Positions 36,476 through 46,632 of a DNA stretch of 64,000 nt are shown one piece after another. The first letter of the stretch is position 1, and every line of letters starts with the position of its first letter. This DNA is from Sandaracinus amylolyticus (GTDB lineage Bacteria; Myxococcota_A; Polyangia; Polyangiales; Sandaracinaceae). The notes beneath the pieces are model-generated. The model worked only from the letters and a program-made list of their open reading frames with translations. It had not been told where the DNA came from and ran no database searches. Where the stretch lies: positions 7,812,001 through 7,876,000 of the forward strand of contig NZ_CP011125.1 of assembly GCF_000737325.1 (NCBI RefSeq). The letters run 5' to 3'. Both the position numbers and the translations under genes were made by a program.

Positions 36476-37678
36476 TCAGCGCCGCGTCGCGGGATCGTCC
36501 TTGCGGAAGATGAGGCTGAGCACGATCAGCGCGGTCCACAGCGACGCGAAGAGATAGAGGATCGCCTCGCGGCCGAGCGACTCCGACACGCGCCCGGTGA
36601 GGTAGGGGCCGCTGAGCAGGCCTGTCGCGAAGAACACGTTGAAGATCGAATTCGAGCGCGCGTACTCGCTCGGGCTCGCGATCGCGCCCTGGAGCGCGAG
36701 CGAGAGCGGCGGGATGGACGCGAGCGATCCGCCGCCGATCAGCACCGCGACGAGCATCACCGGGAAGCTCGTGAGCGGTACGAACGAGAGCAGGACGAGC
36801 ACGCCGACGATCGCGAGCGCGCGCAGCACGAAGAGGTGTCCGACGCGATCGCCGAGGCGCCCCGCGACGTTCGAGATGACGAGCATGCCGCCCGCCGACA
36901 CCGCGGTGACGAGCGTCGTGTCCTCCTCGGGCACGTGCTTCACGTAGTGGAGGTACGCGGGCAGGAAGATCACGACCGACGCCTGGAAGAAGCCGGTGCA
37001 GAAGGTCGCGAAGCTCGAGGTCTTGATGCGCCACGCGAGCGAGGCCCAGTCGCGCACGTTCGCGGCGCCGTGGTGCTCGTCCGACGTGTGCAGCGCGGGC
37101 GGGTCGGGCTCGAGGCGGAAGAGCGCGATCAGGCTCGAGAGCGCGGCGACGACGGCGGCGATCACGAACACGGTGCCGAGCGACATCACGTGCACGAGCG
37201 CCCAGCAGATCCCGCCGCCGACGAAGTACCCGAGGCCGGTCGCGATCGCGTAGAGGCTCGTCGCGAACGCCTTGTGCTCCTTGGGCGCGCGCAGGAGGAG
37301 GAGCGTCTCGCAGCTCACCCACACGCCGACCGAGAACGCGCCGTCGAGGAAGCGGTTGATCCCGATCTGCCAGAGCTCCGGGAGGAACGGGAAGAGCGCG
37401 ATCATCGACGCGTAGCCGAGGATGCACACGACGAGCGTGCGGCGCGCGCTGAAGCGCCGGATGATCCAGCCCGAGGGGATCGCGAAGCTGACGATGCCGG
37501 CGCCGAACCACGACGCGGTGGCGCCGATCTCGCCGTCGGTGAAGTGCCGCTCGATCAGGACGAGCGGCGTGGTCGCGAGCGCGAGGCCGTACGCGGTCGC
37601 GAGCACCCACGTGGTCAGGTAGACGACCCAGAGGTTGCGATCGGGGATGCGCTCCCGGAGCGTGTGGATCGGCGACAA
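36476..37678 (-). CDS. major facilitator superfamily transporter
   Basis: A 400-residue MFS permease with about 12 membrane segments. The loop 2-3 motif is GWIIRRFSARRTLV and the equivalent loop in the second half is GRLGDRVGHLF. It starts at a TTG (37678) and ends with a basic tail. The substrate is unknown; neighbours do not specify it. A possible role in exporting sugars or drugs is inference only. Confidence 0.82.
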   Translation of the reverse strand: MSPIHTLRERIPDRNLWVVYLTTWVLATAYGLALATTPLVLIERHFTDGEIGATASWFGAGIVSFAIPSGWIIRRFSARRTLVVCILGYASMIALFPFLPELWQIGINRFLDGAFSVGVWVSCETLLLLRAPKEHKAFATSLYAIATGLGYFVGGGICWALVHVMSLGTVFVIAAVVAALSSLIALFRLEPDPPALHTSDEHHGAANVRDWASLAWRIKTSSFATFCTGFFQASVVIFLPAYLHYVKHVPEEDTTLVTAVSAGGMLVISNVAGRLGDRVGHLFVLRALAIVGVLVLLSFVPLTSFPVMLVAVLIGGGSLASIPPLSLALQGAIASPSEYARSNSIFNVFFATGLLSGPYLTGRVSESLGREAILYLFASLWTALIVLSLIFRKDDPATRR

Positions 37679-37712
37679 AGCGCGCGCAGATTGGAAGACG
37701 CGCGGTGCGCTG

Positions 37713-38435
37713 TCACGCGCGCAGCGCGTCGAGCTCGGCGCGCACGTCGGGCGCGAGGTGCTTGCTCGCCTCGCGGTACGTGAGGCCGCTGCAGCGCGTC
37801 GCGTTCGCGCGGAGGAACGCCTCGGTGCGCGCGGGATGTTTGCGCGAGACGTCGCGCAGCACCCAGCCGATCGCCTTGCGGATCCAGAACGACCGATCGT
37901 CGAGCATCGGCTCGGCGATCGCGCGCCAGCGATCGAAGTCGCCCTTCCCCGCGCGCAGCACGTCGAGGTGCGCGAGCAGCGCGGTGCGACGCACCCAGAC
38001 GTCCTCGTCGCGCGCCCAGACCTCGACCATCGACGACGACGCGGGGTGCGCCTCGAGCACGGCGCCGATCACCTTCGTCGCGAGCCAGTCGACGTGCGCC
38101 CACGCGGCGGCGTCGCGCACGAGCGAGACCAGCCACGCGAGATCGTCCGGCGCGAGCACGCGATGGCGCCGCTCGAGCAGCGCGATCGCGGCGTGACGGA
38201 GGTCGAACCAGCCCGACGCGAAGAGCGCGTCGGCGATCGCGCGCAGCGCGGCGCGATCGAGGTCGCGATGGGCCTTCTCGAAGTCGCGCGCAGCGCTGCG
38301 GATCGCGGCCATCGGGACGCCGTGGAACGCGAGCTCGCTCTTCATGTACGCCTTCTCGCTCGCGGCGCGCGCCGGGTCGCCCTCGGCCTCGAAGCGCGCG
38401 GTGAAGAAGGCGATCGCGTCGCCCGCCGTCGTCAT
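37713..38435 (-). CDS. AlkD-like DNA alkylation repair enzyme
   Basis: A 240-residue all-helical protein of the AlkD/HEAT-repeat DNA glycosylase family. Family features include WFDLRHAAIALLERRHR, WAHVDWLATKVIGAVLE, DVWVRRTALLAHL and FWIRKAIGWVLRDVSRKHP. Members remove 3-alkyl and 7-alkyl purines by base excision repair in the cytoplasm. Start ATG 38435 gives the normal family length; the longer upstream frame is a chance extension. It lies 34 bases after the MFS start, same strand, possibly cotranscribed. Confidence 0.85.
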   Translation of the reverse strand: MTTAGDAIAFFTARFEAEGDPARAASEKAYMKSELAFHGVPMAAIRSAARDFEKAHRDLDRAALRAIADALFASGWFDLRHAAIALLERRHRVLAPDDLAWLVSLVRDAAAWAHVDWLATKVIGAVLEAHPASSSMVEVWARDEDVWVRRTALLAHLDVLRAGKGDFDRWRAIAEPMLDDRSFWIRKAIGWVLRDVSRKHPARTEAFLRANATRCSGLTYREASKHLAPDVRAELDALRA

Positions 38436-38541
38436 CCGATCCTCACTGCGACGTCGGGGTGATCGTGGCCGAGCGTGCCGTACACGAGCTCGCGATGCTC
38501 CATGCGGGCACGCATGATGGCAGATCGCGCGCGGAGGACGG

Positions 38542-38916
38542 GTGGAAGGAATCGAAGCGGCGAGCTGGATGGCGATGGTGGGCTCGCTCGCGGCGACCCT
38601 GCTGTCGCTCGTGGTCGACGTCGGGCTGCTGCTCGTCGCGCTCGGCCCGGTGCGGCGGCACCGGCCCGACGTGAGCGGGCTGCTCGCGACCGCCGCGTGC
38701 ATCCTGGCGCTGAGCACGCTCTGCGCGCCGGTGCTGATCGCGATCGGGCCGATGATCTCGGCCGCGGCAGGTGCGTCGCTCGATTCGACGATCGCGCTCA
38801 CGACCGCGACGAGCTTCTTCATCGGGCTCGTGCGCGCCGCGGGGTTCGCGATGGTGATCGCGGGCATCGCGCGGCTCGCATCGCCGCGGCGGCACGATCC
38901 GCGCGAGCCGAGCTGA
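38542..38916 (+). CDS. small membrane protein, unknown
   Basis: A 124-residue protein with three hydrophobic segments (residues 9-34, 46-73, 84-112). A GTG at 38542 follows GGAGGA by only 3 bases; a start at the internal ATG 38569 is possible. No family is recognised. It is divergent from the AlkD-like gene. Confidence 0.55.
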   Translation: MEGIEAASWMAMVGSLAATLLSLVVDVGLLLVALGPVRRHRPDVSGLLATAACILALSTLCAPVLIAIGPMISAAAGASLDSTIALTTATSFFIGLVRAAGFAMVIAGIARLASPRRHDPREPS

Positions 38917-38974
38917 TCCGGGACCGCGCGCGGCGCGCGTGCGCACGGGCCCGCTCTCGCCCAGAATCCGGGCG

Positions 38975-39700
38975 ATGCGCGGGTGGATCGTGGGTCTCGC
39001 GTACGTCGCGAGCGTGCTCCTCGTCTCGTGTGGTGGAGAGCCGAGCGCTCCGGAGGGCGCGCCGGCGTCGCCCGAGGAGCAGGGCGAGATCGTGACGCCG
39101 CCGTTCGCGGTGCGCGGTGACGCGGAGGGGCTCGTGCTCACGTGGTTCGACGAGCAGGGCGCGCACACCGCGAGCGCGCGCCACGAGATCCCCGAGGCGC
39201 GGCGAGGCGAGGTGCGCGTCGACTCGCTCGAGGTGGCGCCCGAGCAGCGCGATCCCGATCACGTCTACGTCGCGGATCTGCGCACGCCTGGCGAGGACGG
39301 GCGCTACGTCGTGCGGCGCACGACGCGCGACGCGTTCGATCGGCGCGTCGAGACGTTCGGCGAGACGCTCGAGGGCGGCGGGCCGGCGAGCACCGGCGAG
39401 GTCGCGTCGGCGGACGTGATCGTGTTCGGCGCGTCGTGGTGCGGCGCATGCCGCGAGACCGAGGCGTTCCTGCGTGGCCGCGGGATCCCGTTCGTCGAGC
39501 GCGACATCGAACGCGAGCCCGGCGCGCGCGAGGACATGATGCAGCGCGCATCGCGCGCGGGCGTGTCGCCGCGCGGCATCCCGGTGATCGACTTCCGCGG
39601 GCGGATCATCCAGGGTTTCGATCGCGGCGCGCTCGAGCGCGCGATCCGCGAGACGAGCAGCGCGGGCGGTGCCGGCGGGGGCGGCGGGATCAGCATCTGA
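38975..39700 (+). CDS. lipid-anchored glutaredoxin-like protein
   Basis: A 241-residue predicted lipoprotein (LVSC, C19). Residues 40-135 look like an antiparallel beta domain of unknown family. Residues 145-230 are a glutaredoxin/thioredoxin-like fold: VIVFGASWCGACRE with redox pair C156/C159, FVERDIE, and GIPVIDFRGRIIQGFD with the cis-Pro. An exported glutaredoxin is unusual because glutathione systems are normally cytoplasmic; it could reduce or isomerise envelope disulfides. The tail is Gly-rich. ATG 38975 is chosen for its signal peptide; the longer frame adds 12 residues. Confidence 0.75.
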   Translation: MRGWIVGLAYVASVLLVSCGGEPSAPEGAPASPEEQGEIVTPPFAVRGDAEGLVLTWFDEQGAHTASARHEIPEARRGEVRVDSLEVAPEQRDPDHVYVADLRTPGEDGRYVVRRTTRDAFDRRVETFGETLEGGGPASTGEVASADVIVFGASWCGACRETEAFLRGRGIPFVERDIEREPGAREDMMQRASRAGVSPRGIPVIDFRGRIIQGFDRGALERAIRETSSAGGAGGGGGISI

Positions 39701-39748
39701 TCCCGTGTTTGCTCGCCGTCGCTCGTCGGGTCATGCCTCGGGCGCCCG

Positions 39749-40234
39749 ATGCGCGCGCGAAGCCTGGCTCTGCTCACGATCCTCGTCGCCGTCGGCGCGC
39801 TGGCCGTGATGTTCTTCTTCACGCGGCAGGACGACCGCACGCGCAACGACGCGCTGCTCTTCCTCGATCGCTACCAGGGGCTCGACATCGACGATCCGAT
39901 CGAGGAGCGGCGCGAGCGCGTGGATGCGCTCGATGCGCTTCCGTTCGGCTCGGACGACGTCGAGCGCGTGCGCGACCGGTGCGTCGAGGCGCACCGCCTG
40001 CTGATCGTCGCCGAGGAGCGTGGGGCCGAAGCGCGCGCGATCTTCGAGCGCGAGACCGACCACGGTCGCATCGAGGAGAGCGCGCTCTCGACCGAGGCGC
40101 GTGCGTCGATCGAAGCGGCGCTCGCGGAGTCGAACGAGGCGCTCCCGCGCGCGAGAGAGCAGCTGCGCACGTGCATGGACGACGCGCGCCGCCTCGAGGT
40201 GCGCTTCCAGCCGCGCCGACGTTCGGAGCGCTGA
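39749..40234 (+). CDS. single-pass membrane protein with helical domain, unknown
   Basis: A 161-residue protein with an N-terminal membrane helix (LALLTILVAVGALAVMFFFT) and an acidic/basic helical rest rich in Glu, Arg and Ala, likely coiled coil over 50-150. Two Cys (RDRCVEAHR, LRTCMDD) are spaced to form a disulfide within a helical hairpin. No family is recognised. Confidence 0.6.
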   Translation: MRARSLALLTILVAVGALAVMFFFTRQDDRTRNDALLFLDRYQGLDIDDPIEERRERVDALDALPFGSDDVERVRDRCVEAHRLLIVAEERGAEARAIFERETDHGRIEESALSTEARASIEAALAESNEALPRAREQLRTCMDDARRLEVRFQPRRRSER

Positions 40235-40299
40235 GCCGCGCCGGGTGATCCGCGCGAGGAGAGAGCGGCGACATCGCTCGGCGGGAGCTTTCCTTTCGC

Positions 40300-40314
40300 C
40301 TGACCGTCGGTCAG
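40300..40314. promoter_or_regulatory. Perfect 15-bp dyad, candidate TetR-type operator
   Basis: CTGACCGTCGGTCAG is a perfect palindrome around one central base. The half-site TGACCG resembles operators of many TetR-family repressors. It ends 10 bases before ATG 40325, where a bound protein would block transcription or translation initiation of the TPR gene. No TetR gene is in the window. Confidence 0.5.
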
Positions 40315-40324
40315 CATCCGCCGG

Positions 40325-41080
40325 ATGAAGGGACTGCTGGTTCTCGCGCTGACACTGGGGATCGTGAGCCCCGCCCTGGCTCAGACCCCAGATCCGACGC
40401 GCGACGCCGAGGCGCGCGCGCTCTTCGACGCGGGAGCGGCCTCGTACGAAGCGGGGCGCTACGACGAGGCGCTCGGCTATTTCCAGCGCAGCTACGAGCT
40501 CAGCGGGCGCCCGCAGCTCCTCTACAACATCGGCTCCGCGGCGGAGCGGACGCGGCAGGACGCGCTCGCCCTGCGCTCCTACGAGGAGTATCTGCGGCTC
40601 GTCCCCGACGCGCCGAACCGTGCTCGCGCCGAGACCCGGATCGAAGCGCTGCGACGCATCGTGAGCGCCGACGAGACCGCGGAGCCACCGACGGCGGAGC
40701 AAGCCGCGACGGCGGCCGTCGTCGAGCCGAGCACCGGCCCGAGCGGAGGCGAGCCGAGTTCCGGCCCGGGCGTCGGCCCTTGGATCGTCGTCGGCGGCGG
40801 CGCGGCGGTGATGGTCGCGGGCGCGATCCTGCTCGGCGTGGGGCTCGCGGATCGTGCGGCCGTCGAGGACCCGGCGGACGGCGCGCGCTGGGCGGACGCC
40901 GAGGCCGCGTACGAGCGTGGACCGGCGATCCTGACGAGCGGCATCGTGCTCCTTCCGGTCGGCGCGGCGATCGTCGGAGCGGGGCTGGCGTGGGCGTTCA
41001 TCCCCGTCGAGAGCGGGGGCGTCGAGCGCATCTCGCTGCGGGTCGGGCCCGGGTCGATCGCGGTCGCGGGGAGGTTCTGA
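40325..41080 (+). CDS. TPR-containing periplasmic/membrane protein
   Basis: A 251-residue protein. A signal peptide (LLVLALTLGIVSPALAQ) leads into one or two TPR units: FDAGAASYEAGRYDEALGYF and LYNIGSAAERTRQDALALRS. A Pro/Ser/Gly linker is followed by two membrane segments (GPWIVVGGGAAVMVAGAILLG, GIVLLPVGAAIVGAGLAWAF). Such proteins commonly sit beside myxobacterial kinases and may hold together envelope complexes. The next gene's ATG overlaps the TGA by one base. A palindrome sits just before the start. Confidence 0.7.
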   Translation: MKGLLVLALTLGIVSPALAQTPDPTRDAEARALFDAGAASYEAGRYDEALGYFQRSYELSGRPQLLYNIGSAAERTRQDALALRSYEEYLRLVPDAPNRARAETRIEALRRIVSADETAEPPTAEQAATAAVVEPSTGPSGGEPSSGPGVGPWIVVGGGAAVMVAGAILLGVGLADRAAVEDPADGARWADAEAAYERGPAILTSGIVLLPVGAAIVGAGLAWAFIPVESGGVERISLRVGPGSIAVAGRF

Positions 41081-41892
41081 TGCGCTCGATCTCGGTGTCC
41101 GCTCTGCTCTTCGCGCTCGTGATCGGCTGCGAGTTCGACGTCCCGTCGGGACGGTTCGCGTGCGACCTCTCGGCGGACTGCCCGCCGGGTCAGCAGTGCG
41201 TCGAGGGCCTGTGCGTGGAGGGCGATCTCGACGCGGGGATGCGCGACGGCGGCGCGCGCGATGGAGGCGCGGTCGATGGAGGCGGGCTCGACGCCGGAGA
41301 GCGCGACGCGGGGGGACGCGACGCGGCTTCGGAGGACGCCGCCGCGGACGACGCGGGATCGACCGACGGCGGCACGGACGCGGGCAGCGACGCAGGCACC
41401 GACAGCGGGCCGCCGGGCTGCAACCCGGTCGCGAACGACTGCGGGCCCGGTGAGTACTGCAGCGCGTCCGACTGCGGCAGCTCGGGCGTGTGCATGCCGC
41501 GGCCCAGCTCGACGTCGAACGTCCACCAGCCGGCCTGCGGGTGCAACGGCGTGTCCTACTGGAACGAGACGCACGCGCGCTGGCTCGGCGCGACGGCGTT
41601 CGCGACCGGGTCGTACCTGGGTTGCGCGAGCACGGCGCGAACGTGCGCGAGCAGCGCGGAATGCCTGCCCGGCACCGAGTGCATCATCGAGCGCGGCCTC
41701 GGAGCGTCGACCTGTGGGACGGCGGTCGCGGGACGATGCTGGGGAATCCCGAGCACCGCGACGCCCGCGATCTGTCCGGGCCCCGTGACGCCGCCCGACG
41801 TCGGATACCGTCGCTGCGGGAGCTCCGGCACGGAGTGCATCGACGTCTGCACTGCGCGGCTCGCGCGCAACTACTTCACGGCCTGCCTCTGA
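41080..41892 (+). CDS. lipoprotein with Asp-Ala-Gly spacer and Kazal-like domain
   Basis: A 270-residue predicted lipoprotein (VIGC, C17). A Cys-containing FACDLSADCPPGQQCVEGLC segment precedes a repetitive DAG/DGG/DAGSD spacer over about residues 48-110. The C-terminal region resembles a Kazal-like module (ACGCNGVSYWNETHARWLG) with further disulfide-rich segments to the end. Kazal domains bind serine proteases, but in myxobacteria this type is also seen as a surface structural module. It probably shares a transcript with the TPR gene. Confidence 0.65.
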   Translation: MRSISVSALLFALVIGCEFDVPSGRFACDLSADCPPGQQCVEGLCVEGDLDAGMRDGGARDGGAVDGGGLDAGERDAGGRDAASEDAAADDAGSTDGGTDAGSDAGTDSGPPGCNPVANDCGPGEYCSASDCGSSGVCMPRPSSTSNVHQPACGCNGVSYWNETHARWLGATAFATGSYLGCASTARTCASSAECLPGTECIIERGLGASTCGTAVAGRCWGIPSTATPAICPGPVTPPDVGYRRCGSSGTECIDVCTARLARNYFTACL

Positions 41893-41925
41893 CGTTCTGC
41901 CTCCGACGTCGACGCGCGCTGGAGC

Positions 41926-43815
<1,890 letters not shown>

Positions 43816-43840
43816 CGGGGTCGCGTCTCGTCTCTCTCGC

Positions 43841-44224
43841 TCAGGTCGCTGCGTCCGTGCCCGCGTCCTCGGTGCTCGCGTCGGTGCCGGCGTCGTCCCC
43901 ACCAGCGTCGCTACCGGCGTCGGTCTCTCCATCGCCGGCGTCGGTCTCTCCTTCACCGGCGTCGGTCTCTCCTTCACCGGCGTCGACCTCTCCTTCGCCA
44001 GCGTCCTCCTCCATACCGGCGTCGGTCTCGGTGATGTCGGTGCACTCGGAGTCCGGCTGGCAGGTGCCGCGGGCCGGGACCGATCCGGTGGTCTTGCAGC
44101 AGATCAGCCCGCTCTCGCAGTCGCCGTGGACCTGGCACGTCTCGCCGCGCGTCTGACCGCAGCCCGAGGCGGTGATGGCGAGGACGAGCGCTGTGGCGAA
44201 GAGCGTTGCGAATCGAGACGACAA
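43841..44224 (-). CDS. DAG-repeat lipoprotein, 127 aa
   Basis: A 127-residue predicted lipoprotein. TTG 44224 is preceded by GGAGG with 6-base spacing; the signal ends TASGC at C22. A Cys-rich segment (ETCQVHGDCESGLICCK) of about 45 residues resembles a small disulfide module. The rest is seven-residue acidic repeats of the type EGETDAG, followed by DAG repeats. The repeats make a negatively charged spacer, usual in this organism's surface lipoproteins. It sits 25 bases before the kinase start. Confidence 0.65.
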   Translation of the reverse strand: MSSRFATLFATALVLAITASGCGQTRGETCQVHGDCESGLICCKTTGSVPARGTCQPDSECTDITETDAGMEEDAGEGEVDAGEGETDAGEGETDAGDGETDAGSDAGGDDAGTDASTEDAGTDAAT

Positions 44225-44230
44225 GGGAAT

Positions 44231-44235
44231 CCTCC
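44231..44235 (-). promoter_or_regulatory. Shine-Dalgarno GGAGG for a TTG start
   Basis: GGAGG on the minus strand lies 6 bases before TTG 44224. It is the best ribosome-binding site in this group and supports the non-ATG start. Confidence 0.6.
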
Positions 44236-44285
44236 GGGGGTCGGCGGCGGAGGATAGCCGCCGGAACCGCGGCTTTCCAGCGACG

Positions 44286-45167
44286 TCACCGCGCGCGCGG
44301 AGGGTCGTACGCACAGCGCACGCCGACGTCGACGCGCGCGTCGCTCGCGAGCAGGAGCGCGCGGTGCGTGACGCGCATCGAGACCGCGGGATGGCTCCAC
44401 GATCCGCCGCGCAGGATGCGATACGGCGTGGGGTCCTGGTCCTGCACGCCGAGCACGTCGAAGTCCTCTTCGCTCGGGCGCGACGAGGTCCACTCGTACA
44501 CGTTGCCCGCCATGTCGAGCACGCCGTAGGGGCTCGCGCCGTCGGGGAACGAGCCGACCGGCGCGGCCCAGCGGAACCCGTCGCCGACGTCGGGGCGCAG
44601 CGGAGGACGACCATGGTTCGCGAGGCGCGCGTGGTAGAAGCGACCCCACGGGAAGCGCCGGTTCGTGTCGCCGCGCGCGGCCTTCTCCCACTCGTCCTCG
44701 GTGGGCAAGCGACCGCCCGCGAACGCGCAGTACGCCTCGGCGTCGCCCGCGGTGATCCCGGCGACCGGCATCGTGTCGCCGCCCACGCGCGCGTCACCTT
44801 CGTCGATGCGCGGCGGAGCGCAGCGCCCCGCGGCCACACAGCGGCGGTACGCCGCGTGGGTGACCTCGGTGCGATCGATGCCGAACGTCGCGACGTGCAC
44901 GCGGCGCGGGCGGCCCTCGTGGTCGAAGCGCGCGTCGGCGCAGCCCTCGGCGACCGCGAGATCGTGCTCGTCCTGGCAGAGCAGGATCGCGAAGAGCACG
45001 TCGCCGCGCGAAGGGCCCATCGTGAATTCACCCTCTTCGATCCACACGACGTCGTCCCGCTCGAGGCGGAGATCGTGTGGACCCTCGATCGCGCTCGCGC
45101 GGAGCTGCAGGTGCAGGCCGCCGAGGAGCGACGCGAGCAGTGGGATCGTGAGCGCGACGCGCGTCAT
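44286..45167 (-). CDS. formylglycine-generating-enzyme-fold (FGE-sulfatase) protein
   Basis: A 293-residue exported protein with a hydrophobic N-terminus. The FGE-sulfatase domain is clear: WIEEGEFTMG, GIDRTEVTHAAYRRC, GRLPTEDEWEKAARG, GVLDMAGNVYEWTSS and ILRGGSWSHP. True FGEs oxidise a Cys in sulfatases with a pair of active-site Cys; this protein ends VGVRCAYDP, and it is unclear whether the pair is present. No sulfatase gene is in the window. Many such domains act as lectin- or kinase-linked modules in myxobacteria. Nine bases separate it from lgt. Confidence 0.8.
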   Translation of the reverse strand: MTRVALTIPLLASLLGGLHLQLRASAIEGPHDLRLERDDVVWIEEGEFTMGPSRGDVLFAILLCQDEHDLAVAEGCADARFDHEGRPRRVHVATFGIDRTEVTHAAYRRCVAAGRCAPPRIDEGDARVGGDTMPVAGITAGDAEAYCAFAGGRLPTEDEWEKAARGDTNRRFPWGRFYHARLANHGRPPLRPDVGDGFRWAAPVGSFPDGASPYGVLDMAGNVYEWTSSRPSEEDFDVLGVQDQDPTPYRILRGGSWSHPAVSMRVTHRALLLASDARVDVGVRCAYDPPRAR

Positions 45168-45176
45168 GGCGCGCGC

Positions 45177-45947
45177 TCAGGCTGCCACGGTCGCGCGCCG
45201 TCGCGCGAGCAGCACGCCCGACGCGAGCACGATGAGCACGACGGAGATCGTCTGCGAGGTCGAGAGCGGGCCCCACACGCCGCGGATCGCGTCGCCGCGG
45301 AGGCCCTCGACGCAGAAGCGGAGCACGCCGTAGGCGATCACGTACGCGAGCGTGCGTGTGCCGTTGGTGCGTCCGACGGGAACGAGCGCGAACACGAGGC
45401 CGAGCACGAGCAGCCCCGCGGACTCGTAGAGCTGCACGGGGTGGCGCGGGATCGGCGGGTGCGCCGCGGGCGCGAGCGGATGGGTGAACACGACCGCGAG
45501 CGGGCCGTGGTGCTCCGCGCCGTAGCAGCAGCCGCCGAGGAAGCACCCGACGCGACCGATCGCGTGGCCCGCGGCGATCCCCGGGACGCTGAGGTCGAGC
45601 ATCTTCACGAAGGGCACGCGCAGGTAGCGCGCACCGAGCCAGGTCGCGAGCGTGCCGCCCGGCACCGCGCCGTAGAAGACGAGCCCGCCGCCGGTGCTCA
45701 GCGCGGTGATCGGCGATCCGGTGCGCGCCCACTCGACCGCGACGAACGTGAGCCACGCGCCGGCGAGGCCCCCGGCGACCGCGTAGCCGCAGCACGCGAT
45801 GACCGCGCCGACGTCCTCGCGCGCGCGCTGCGCGGCGCGCGTCGCGAACGCGCCGGTCAACAGCATGCCGATCGCGACCGCGACGCCGTAGCCACCGAGC
45901 GGCCGCGTGACGCCGCCGATCGTGAGCTCGCCGACGATGGGGTTCAT
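45177..45947 (-). CDS. lgt: prolipoprotein diacylglyceryl transferase
   Basis: A 256-residue polytopic enzyme with about seven membrane segments. The Lgt signature GRVGCFLGGCCYG and the HPVQLYES motif are intact, as is the LRFCVEGLRGD Arg region. Lgt transfers diacylglyceryl from phosphatidylglycerol to the lipobox Cys of prelipoproteins in the inner membrane, the first maturation step for the many lipoproteins encoded here. Its start overlaps the upstream membrane-protein stop (ATGA), so expression is coupled. Confidence 0.93.
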   Translation of the reverse strand: MNPIVGELTIGGVTRPLGGYGVAVAIGMLLTGAFATRAAQRAREDVGAVIACCGYAVAGGLAGAWLTFVAVEWARTGSPITALSTGGGLVFYGAVPGGTLATWLGARYLRVPFVKMLDLSVPGIAAGHAIGRVGCFLGGCCYGAEHHGPLAVVFTHPLAPAAHPPIPRHPVQLYESAGLLVLGLVFALVPVGRTNGTRTLAYVIAYGVLRFCVEGLRGDAIRGVWGPLSTSQTISVVLIVLASGVLLARRRATVAA

Positions 45948-46510
45948 CGCGCGCTCGTCTCCGGCGCGGGCGCGACGGGTCCGGGCGGGAGCGGAGGAGG
46001 AGGCAGCGTGCCCGGCGGCTGGGCGGGCGCTCCGGGCGGCGCGCTCGGCAACGGTTCGATCGGAGACGGCGGCGCGATTGGCGGGGGCGCGATCGGAGGC
46101 GGCGTGTTCGGCGCGTTCGGCGTCGCGTGCGGCACGCCTGCGTCGACGAAGAGCACGTCGAACGGAGAAGGCCCGGCGTCGCGCTGGTACCAGGGCGTCG
46201 CGTTGGGATCGCTCGGCGTGAGCGCGATCCCGGTGCACACCGTGTTGCAGAGACCGCACGTGACGGCGACGAGCATCGCCGGCACGAACGCCACGATGTT
46301 CACGACGAGCCCCGCGATCGCGAGCCCCTCGTTCTGCCGGTTCTCCCTCGCGCGCGAGAGCGCGACGCCGCCCAGCACGATGCCCGCCACCGCCAGCACC
46401 GGCGCGAGGAACGAGAGCATCGTGCCGAGGAAGGGCACGAACGTGAGCACGAACCCGCCGAACATGAAGATCAGCGCGAAGACGCCGAGCAGGATCGAGC
46501 CGAGGCCCAT
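45944..46510 (-). CDS. DUF4190-like membrane protein with Pro-rich tail
   Basis: A 188-residue protein. Three hydrophobic segments in residues 1-90 (GSILLGVFALIFMFGGFVL, SFLAPVLAVAGIVLGGVAL, GLAIAGLVVNIVAFVPAML) carry the SRARENRQNEGLAIAG loop typical of DUF4190. The C-terminal 70 residues are Pro/Ala/Ile-rich repeats (PPPIAPPPIAPP). First gene of the minus-strand lgt group; divergent from the TreZ-like gene. Confidence 0.7.
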   Translation of the reverse strand: MGLGSILLGVFALIFMFGGFVLTFVPFLGTMLSFLAPVLAVAGIVLGGVALSRARENRQNEGLAIAGLVVNIVAFVPAMLVAVTCGLCNTVCTGIALTPSDPNATPWYQRDAGPSPFDVLFVDAGVPHATPNAPNTPPPIAPPPIAPPSPIEPLPSAPPGAPAQPPGTLPPPPLPPGPVAPAPETSAR

Positions 46511-46632
46511 CGCGGCGGACTCTACGCCATCGCGCCCGCGCTCGCTCGATCGCCGAGGTCGCGTGCCGCGCGACGAGCGGGGCAGCGCGCCACGCGCATC
46601 GCGTCATCGGCGTCACGCACGCCGTTTGCTCG

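Noticed and set aside
43816-43977. N-terminal extension of the kinase with KERPTPV/MERPTPV repeats
   Set aside because: This is the shifted-frame reading of the DAG-repeat lipoprotein's coding repeats; the kinase more plausibly starts at 43815 or 43797.
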